Assembly: GCF_000426545.1 (NCBI RefSeq)
Contig: NZ_KE384534.1
Span: 62,001-126,000 of the forward strand
From: Paenibacillus massiliensis subsp. panacisoli DSM 21345
GTDB taxonomy: Bacteria > Bacillota > Bacilli > Paenibacillales > Paenibacillaceae
DNA length: 64,000 nt
Direction: 5' to 3'
The position numbers and the translations under genes were made by a program. How positions within the stretch are numbered: position 1 is the stretch's first letter; every line of letters starts with the position of its first letter. This document shows, piece by piece, positions 59,343-64,000 of the stretch. The notes beneath the pieces were generated by a model. It did no database searches, was not told the origin of the DNA, and saw only the letters and a program-made list of their open reading frames with translations.

Positions 59343-59975
59343 ATGATACAATTTGTGGAAACGGTCAATGCGTGGTGTATGAGGATACTTCGCTTGGTCT
59401 ATCTGAACCTGCTGTGGACTGGCGGTACACTGCTGGGTCTGGTCCTGTTCGGGATCGGGCCGGCAACCATCGCTATGATGAGTGTGCTACGGCAGTGGAT
59501 TCGCGGGAACGAAGAGGTTCCTGTATTCACTTCCTTCGTGAAGTATTACAAGGAAAGCTTCAAGGAAGGCTCTATACTCGGTCTGATCTATACGGTTGTC
59601 GGCTATGTGCTCTATATCGACTTGGCAAATATCAGTTCATGGTATCTGCGTGTCGTCATTTTTGTGGGGATTTTCCTGTATCTGATTTCACTGCTGTATA
59701 TTTTCCCGCTGGTAAGTCATTATGACTGGAAGGGAATCTGGCTGAAGGTCAGAATGTCATTGATCATCGGATTCTCTAATTTACAGTATACCCTGGTACT
59801 TATGGTGGGAATTGCCCTGATTTACTTCCTGATTCTTAATCTATTCCCTGGAATTCTTACTTTTGCCGGAGCGAGCCTGATCGGATATCTGGTCATGTGG
59901 ATGACGCATCAGGTGTTCAGCAGAATGGAACGAAAAGCTGTGGCGAAAGAGGAAGATATAGCTTTGCAAAAATAA
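59343..59975 (+). CDS. DUF624 membrane protein (YesL/YteU-like)
   Basis: A membrane protein of 210 residues with about five spans, beginning with the conserved NAWCMRILRLVYLNLLWTGGTLLGLVLFGIGPATIAM. DUF624 proteins (YesL and YteU in B. subtilis) occur almost always with LplB/YtcP-type transporters for pectin or xylan fragments; their role is unknown. ATG 59343 follows GGGGAGG, and the binding-protein gene follows after 20 bases. Confidence 0.88.
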   Translation: MIQFVETVNAWCMRILRLVYLNLLWTGGTLLGLVLFGIGPATIAMMSVLRQWIRGNEEVPVFTSFVKYYKESFKEGSILGLIYTVVGYVLYIDLANISSWYLRVVIFVGIFLYLISLLYIFPLVSHYDWKGIWLKVRMSLIIGFSNLQYTLVLMVGIALIYFLILNLFPGILTFAGASLIGYLVMWMTHQVFSRMERKAVAKEEDIALQK

Positions 59976-59995
59976 TAAAGGGGCTGTAAACAAAC

Positions 59996-61507
59996 ATGAA
60001 GACAATGGTACAGAAGTGTATGGCATTAATGCTCTGCAGCGGCTTACTATTGACGGCTTGTGCCGGTGGCGCGCAGGAAGGCGCTTCGAGCACGAGTGAA
60101 GGGGAAAACGGCAAAACCACGATTACATGGCTTAACATTCTGCACACAGCATCTCCACCTACAGACACGATTGTCGACAAGATTGAAGAGAAGACGAATA
60201 CGGAAATTCAGTTCTCCTGGATTCCGGATGCCTCCAAGGAGGAACGAATTAATACAGCGCTTGCATCCGACTCGCTAGCTGACATTGTAACGCTAACGAT
60301 GCTGGATAATTCCTCAGTACGTAATGCACTCAAATCAGGGATGTTCTGGGAGGTTAGACCGTATCTCGATGAATTCCCGAACCTGGCAAAAATCTCAGAG
60401 GATACGCGTGATTCTGCATCCATCGCTGGCAAGCTGTACGGGGTTCCATTCCAGAAGTCGCTTGCTCGTAACGGGGTAACGATCCGTAAGGATTGGCTCG
60501 ACAAGCTGGGTCTGGAAGTGCCGAAGACTACCGATGAATTGATGGCTGTGGCCAAAGCATTTGCAGAGCAAGATCCAGATGGTAACGGTAAAAAGGATAC
60601 AACGGGATTCGTAGACCGGAATGACCTAATCTATGGTGCCTTCAAGACACTCGGCTCTTACTTCGGAACTCCCAACAACTGGAAAGTTACTGGAGACGGT
60701 AAAATGATACCGGAGTTCGATACAGACGAGTATGTGGCTACCATGGATTATATGAGACAATTATATGAGAGCGGTTACATTAACCAAGACTTTGCAGTTA
60801 CAGCCAAGACGGACCAGCAGCAAAGCTTCGCTCAAGGGAAGGCCGGTATCTATGTAGGTGCCCTGTTCGACAGTAAGAACCTGCTGAATATGGCTAAAGG
60901 CATTCAGGATGATATGGAGCTCGTGGTCGTTAACAACATTACTACCACTGGTAATGATGCAGATCGCGCGATCTGGGCAGCTAACAATGGTATTGGGGGC
61001 TTGCTGGCATTCCCGAAATCCCAGGTGAAGGACGAAGCTGAGCTGAAGCGCTTGCTGAAGTTCGTCAACGACCTGCTGGATGAAGAAGTCTACGCGTTAA
61101 TGACGTACGGCATTGAAGGCGTTCACTATACTGTGGATGCTGAGAAAGCCACTACAATCACGAACAATGAGCTGTGGCAGCAAGAGGTACAGCCGCTGTC
61201 TGCCAGCCGTCCGAAGGAATTTGGTTACGAGATTCACGATGCAGATCCGTTGAAGAAAAAAGCGGATGAACTGATTCTCGACAATGAGAACTACGCTGTG
61301 CTGAACCCGGCCTATTCGCTGGATTCTGATACATTTACAACACAGGGCTCTGAGTTGCAAAAAATCATCACGGATGCAACTTACAAATATATTCTTGGCA
61401 AGTCTAGTCTGGAGGAGTTCAAGGCATCTGTAGAAAACTGGAAAAAATCCGGTGGTAATGCCATTATCCAAGAGTATGAGGCTGCCTACAAAGCAATTCA
61501 GAACTAG
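59996..61507 (+). CDS. Oligosaccharide-binding lipoprotein, first copy
   Basis: An extracellular solute-binding lipoprotein (YtcQ/LplA type) of 503 residues. The signal ends LLLTAC (Cys22). The mature part begins ITWLNILHTASPPTDTI. A DxDxNG-type calcium loop, DPDGNGKKDTTGF, lies near residue 195, as in large alginate- and oligosaccharide-binding proteins. It is closely related to the next gene along its whole length, so the two arose by tandem duplication. The ligand is unknown; rhamnogalacturonan fragments are suggested by the neighbours. Confidence 0.91.
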   Translation: MKTMVQKCMALMLCSGLLLTACAGGAQEGASSTSEGENGKTTITWLNILHTASPPTDTIVDKIEEKTNTEIQFSWIPDASKEERINTALASDSLADIVTLTMLDNSSVRNALKSGMFWEVRPYLDEFPNLAKISEDTRDSASIAGKLYGVPFQKSLARNGVTIRKDWLDKLGLEVPKTTDELMAVAKAFAEQDPDGNGKKDTTGFVDRNDLIYGAFKTLGSYFGTPNNWKVTGDGKMIPEFDTDEYVATMDYMRQLYESGYINQDFAVTAKTDQQQSFAQGKAGIYVGALFDSKNLLNMAKGIQDDMELVVVNNITTTGNDADRAIWAANNGIGGLLAFPKSQVKDEAELKRLLKFVNDLLDEEVYALMTYGIEGVHYTVDAEKATTITNNELWQQEVQPLSASRPKEFGYEIHDADPLKKKADELILDNENYAVLNPAYSLDSDTFTTQGSELQKIITDATYKYILGKSSLEEFKASVENWKKSGGNAIIQEYEAAYKAIQN

Positions 61508-61554
61508 TATTTTTGCATAAATACGACTAGCGACTTTCAAGCTCATGCTTAATC

Positions 61555-61598
61555 CACAATGAATAGGTCAAGGTACTGTTTTTGATCTATTCATTGTG
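61555..61598 (+). other. Strong stem-loop between the two binding-protein genes
   Basis: A 17-base arm (61555-61571, beginning CACAATGAATAG) pairs with 61582-61598, with one G-T pair and a 10-base loop. No T-run follows. It may be a processing or attenuation element that sets the ratio of the two proteins. Confidence 0.7.
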
Positions 61599-61675
61599 AC
61601 CGATAGCGCTACGCTCCGAATGATGCAAAAATGCTGAATGAATCATCACAATACACATGAATTGGAGAATGGAAC

Positions 61676-63193
61676 ATGAAAAAGAAGCTTAGTGGTATTA
61701 CAGCAGCAGTCCTGCTTACCAGCACACTGTTGACAGCTTGTGGAGGTGGCAGCCAAAGCGCAGCCCCTGGTGGAGATTCAAATGCGGCTTACGATCCTAA
61801 TTCTACGGTGGAATTCACTTGGTTGAACGTACTTCATACAGCTTCCCCACCGACGGATGTCGTGAAGTCGAAGCTTGAGGAATACACCAAATCCAAAATT
61901 ACATTTAACTGGGTACCTGATGCCTCCAAAGAAGAGCGGATTACAACAGCTCTGGCTTCAGGCCAATTGGCTGATATCGTAACGCTGACCATGATGACGA
62001 ACTCATCCGTACGTAACTCCCTTAAATCCGGCCTGTTCTGGGACGTAGGTCCTTACCTGGATGAATATGAGAACCTGACGAAGATTCCACAAAATGTACG
62101 TGAAGCCGCCTCAATTGATGGCGTGCTGTATGGTGTACCATTCCAGAAGAATCTGGCCCGCGGTGGTCTGGTCATCCGTAAAGATTGGCTGGATAAGCTG
62201 GGTCTGGAAGTACCTACAACGCTGGATGAGCTGTATAACGTAGCTAAAGCCTTCACAGAGCAGGACCCTGACGGCAATGGCAAAAACGACACTACCGGGT
62301 TCGTAGATCGATCCGACCTTCGTTATAGCAGCTTCAAGACGCTGAGCTCATACTTCGGTACTCCGAACGGTTGGATGGTAGATGACCAAGGTAAATTTAC
62401 ACCTGAGTTCGAGACACCTGAGTATCTGGAGACACTTAAGTATCAAAAAGATCTGTATACTAACGGATACATGAACAAGGACTTTGCTGTTACGGCAAAG
62501 ACAGACCAGCAGCAGCAATTCGCTCAAGGTCGTGCGGGCATTTACACAGGTATGGTAGACATTGCGAACCTTCGTAACCTGTCCCAAGGCTTGCAGGAAG
62601 GTATGGAGCTGGTGCCAGTGAACAAGATCTCCAATGGCGATGGACAGTATCATATCTGGTCTGAAGGCAGTGGCGTAGGCGGCTTGCTGGCATTCCCTAA
62701 ATCCGAGGTGAAATCCGAGGAAGAGCTGAAACGCCTGCTGAAATTTGTAAACGACCTGATTGATGAAGAAGCATTCATGTATATGACTGGCGGTATTAAG
62801 GGAGAGCATTACGAGATTGATGAGAATGGCACTTACAAAATTATAAACCAGGACAAGTGGCAAGCGGATGTACAACCATTCTCCAGCTCCAGACCAAGTG
62901 AAGTAACCTATACGCTGAAGGATGCCAACCCAGAGAAGGCGCTGTCCAATGAACTTATTGAGGAGAACGCTAATTACGCTGTCCTGGACCCTACGGTTCC
63001 ACTGGATTCTCCGACAGCCAATGATAGAGGTACAGAGCTCGAAAAAATCATTACGGATGCTTCCTTCAAATTCATTATGGGTGAGCTGGATGAAGCCGGC
63101 TTCAAGGCAGCTGTAGAGAATTGGAAGAACGCTGGTGGTAACCAGATAAAAACCGAATACGAAGAAGCCTATGCCAAGACAAAAACTAAATAA
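61676..63193 (+). CDS. Oligosaccharide-binding lipoprotein, second copy
   Basis: A paralogue of the preceding gene, 505 residues, with lipobox LLTAC (Cys22), FTWLNVLHTASPPTDVV at the start of the mature part and the same calcium loop DPDGNGKNDTTGF. Shared blocks include VPFQK.LAR and RKDWLDKLGLEVP. Differences cluster in the signal peptide, linker and parts of the C-terminal lobe, which could change ligand preference. It is followed 45 bases later by the GH105 gene. Confidence 0.91.
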   Translation: MKKKLSGITAAVLLTSTLLTACGGGSQSAAPGGDSNAAYDPNSTVEFTWLNVLHTASPPTDVVKSKLEEYTKSKITFNWVPDASKEERITTALASGQLADIVTLTMMTNSSVRNSLKSGLFWDVGPYLDEYENLTKIPQNVREAASIDGVLYGVPFQKNLARGGLVIRKDWLDKLGLEVPTTLDELYNVAKAFTEQDPDGNGKNDTTGFVDRSDLRYSSFKTLSSYFGTPNGWMVDDQGKFTPEFETPEYLETLKYQKDLYTNGYMNKDFAVTAKTDQQQQFAQGRAGIYTGMVDIANLRNLSQGLQEGMELVPVNKISNGDGQYHIWSEGSGVGGLLAFPKSEVKSEEELKRLLKFVNDLIDEEAFMYMTGGIKGEHYEIDENGTYKIINQDKWQADVQPFSSSRPSEVTYTLKDANPEKALSNELIEENANYAVLDPTVPLDSPTANDRGTELEKIITDASFKFIMGELDEAGFKAAVENWKNAGGNQIKTEYEEAYAKTKTK

Positions 63194-63238
63194 ATAAAAC
63201 ACAGCGGGTACAACCGACTGTGACAGGAGGGATCAAGA

Positions 63239-64000
63239 GTGGAGCAGAAGCAATACTGGGCTGAGAAGACAGCTAAATCATTCATGGAACGCCTGCCGAA
63301 TATTTATGATGATCGAGGTCACAATCGCAAGTGGTCCTACGATTATGGTGTTGTACTAAAGGGCTTCGAGCTGCTGTGGAAGCAGACGGGAAATGAAGAA
63401 TACCTGCGTTACATTCAGGATCAGCTGGACTATTTTGTACAAGAGGATGGAAGCATCCGCGGTTATGGTATGGATGAATACAACATTGATCATATCAATA
63501 ACGGCAAGCTTCTGTTTCTCCTGTACAAGGAGACTGGACATGAGAAGTACAAGAAAGCTGCTGCGCTTCTGCGCGAGCAATTGAAGACTCATCCCCGTAC
63601 TTCGGAGGGGGCATTCTGGCACAAGAAAATCTATCCTTATCAAATCTGGCTGGATGGCTTATACATGGGAGCACCGTTCTACCTGGAGTATTTGCTGACC
63701 TTTGAGAATGCTGAGGGCATGGATGATGTCACCACCCAGTTCATTCTTTGCGAGAAGCATACGAAGGATGCCGAGACAGGCCTCCTGTACCATGCATGGG
63801 ATGAGAAGCGTGTACAACCTTGGTGTAATCCTGAGACGGGGCTATCTCTGAACTTCTGGGGACGTTCCATGGGCTGGTTCGTGATGGCGCTTGTAGATGT
63901 GCTTGCACTGTTGCCGGAGGAACACAAGGATTACAAAGAGCTCGTTCGTATTCTTAATGAGACATTGACTGCGCTCAAGGCTTATCAGGACTCTGCAACA
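63239..64000 (+). CDS. Unsaturated rhamnogalacturonyl hydrolase-like protein, GH105 (YteR/YesR type), partial
   Basis: The gene runs off the window; 254 residues are visible. It starts at GTG 63239, eight bases after AGGAGGG. GH105 enzymes remove the unsaturated uronic acid from oligosaccharides made by pectin lyases, inside the cell. The sequence shows RKWSYDYGVVLKGFE, DEYNIDHINNGKLL and YPYQIWLDGLYMGAPFY, whose Asp corresponds to the catalytic acid of YteR, then WGRSMGWFVMALVD. It fits the transporter genes upstream as a pectin/rhamnogalacturonan utilisation unit. Confidence 0.88.
   Translation, partial: MEQKQYWAEKTAKSFMERLPNIYDDRGHNRKWSYDYGVVLKGFELLWKQTGNEEYLRYIQDQLDYFVQEDGSIRGYGMDEYNIDHINNGKLLFLLYKETGHEKYKKAAALLREQLKTHPRTSEGAFWHKKIYPYQIWLDGLYMGAPFYLEYLLTFENAEGMDDVTTQFILCEKHTKDAETGLLYHAWDEKRVQPWCNPETGLSLNFWGRSMGWFVMALVDVLALLPEEHKDYKELVRILNETLTALKAYQDSAT

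Noticed and set aside
59996..63193. Assembly duplication of the binding-protein gene
   Set aside because: The two copies differ throughout at protein level and have different signal peptides, so they are true paralogues.
62348..63202. Antisense open frame within the second binding-protein gene
   Set aside because: The sense frame encodes a clear lipoprotein with a paralogue next door. The paralogue's reverse frames do not preserve this one.
1..64000. Mobile elements, CRISPR arrays or prophage genes
   Set aside because: I found no transposase, integrase or phage structural protein, and no regularly spaced direct repeats with unique spacers. The only tandem repeats are short and spacer-free.

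Overview
This window comes from an endospore-forming, SLH-bearing Firmicute, most probably a Paenibacillus. The evidence is the gene order pyk ... fxsA ... citZ-icd-mdh ... pho genes ... polA-mutM-ytaF-coaE ... nrdR, which follows the Bacillus subtilis chromosome with insertions. It also includes an alpha/beta-type small acid-soluble spore protein, strong AGGAGG ribosome sites, a secreted protein with three S-layer homology domains, and a rhamnogalacturonan-type oligosaccharide uptake cluster of the YtcP/YteP/YtcQ/YteR kind. I see no phage, transposase, CRISPR array or integrase. Almost every gene is intact, and only the two window edges cut genes.

Layout. 1-9.9 kb: pyk, a LysR regulator, the phosphate transporter pstSCAB, a YbgC-like thioesterase, fxsA, a nitroreductase and a secreted acidic stalk-domain protein. 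10-15.5 kb: secreted asparaginase on the minus strand, then citZ, icd and mdh. 15.6-23.2 kb: a small membrane protein, a stress-type SDR, phoR, phoP, a soluble CBS-like/chemoreceptor-signalling protein, a second pstB and phoU. 23.4-30.2 kb: polA, mutM, ytaF, coaE, a lytic transglycosylase, a SASP gene, nrdR and tRNA-Ala. 30.3-34.5 kb: a visibly AT-rich Fur-controlled siderophore ABC transporter. 34.6-45.2 kb: a tRNA-dihydrouridine synthase, a LysR/MFS divergent pair, a lipase-MarR pair, a DUF368 (PopT-type) protein, an NmrA/MarR pair and a dCache chemoreceptor. 45.5-54 kb: a 1614-residue PHP-SLH surface protein, tRNA-Lys, oxalate decarboxylase, a monooxygenase-fold protein, and a nitroreductase/MarR pair. 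54.6-64 kb: an AraC-type membrane regulator, two sugar permeases, a DUF624 protein, two tandem solute-binding lipoproteins and the start of a GH105 hydrolase.

The strongest new observation is a phosphate-response network readable from promoters. Five promoters carry hexamers like TTTACA/TTAACA/CTAACA repeated every 11 bp, four of them with the last hexamer 9 bp before a TACAAT/TATAAT/TAGAAT -10. They precede pstS, phoR, phoP, the second pstB-phoU pair, and an unrecognised soluble protein that joins a CBS-like N-terminus to a methyl-accepting-type signalling hairpin. That protein is therefore predicted to be a PhoP-regulon member lying between the sensor/regulator genes and pstB2-phoU. phoR precedes phoP, the reverse of B. 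subtilis, and each has its own Pho box.

Other regulatory sites fit the adjacent genes. A GlnR/TnrA box sits at about -51 of a sigma-A promoter before asparaginase. A cre-like site lies in the citZ leader, a Fur box before the siderophore operon, and a sigma-B-like promoter before the stress SDR. Perfect or near-perfect dyads lie before the lipase-MarR operon, both genes of the NmrA/MarR pair, and between the LysR and MFS genes. All functional statements are inferences from reading the sequence; no search was run.
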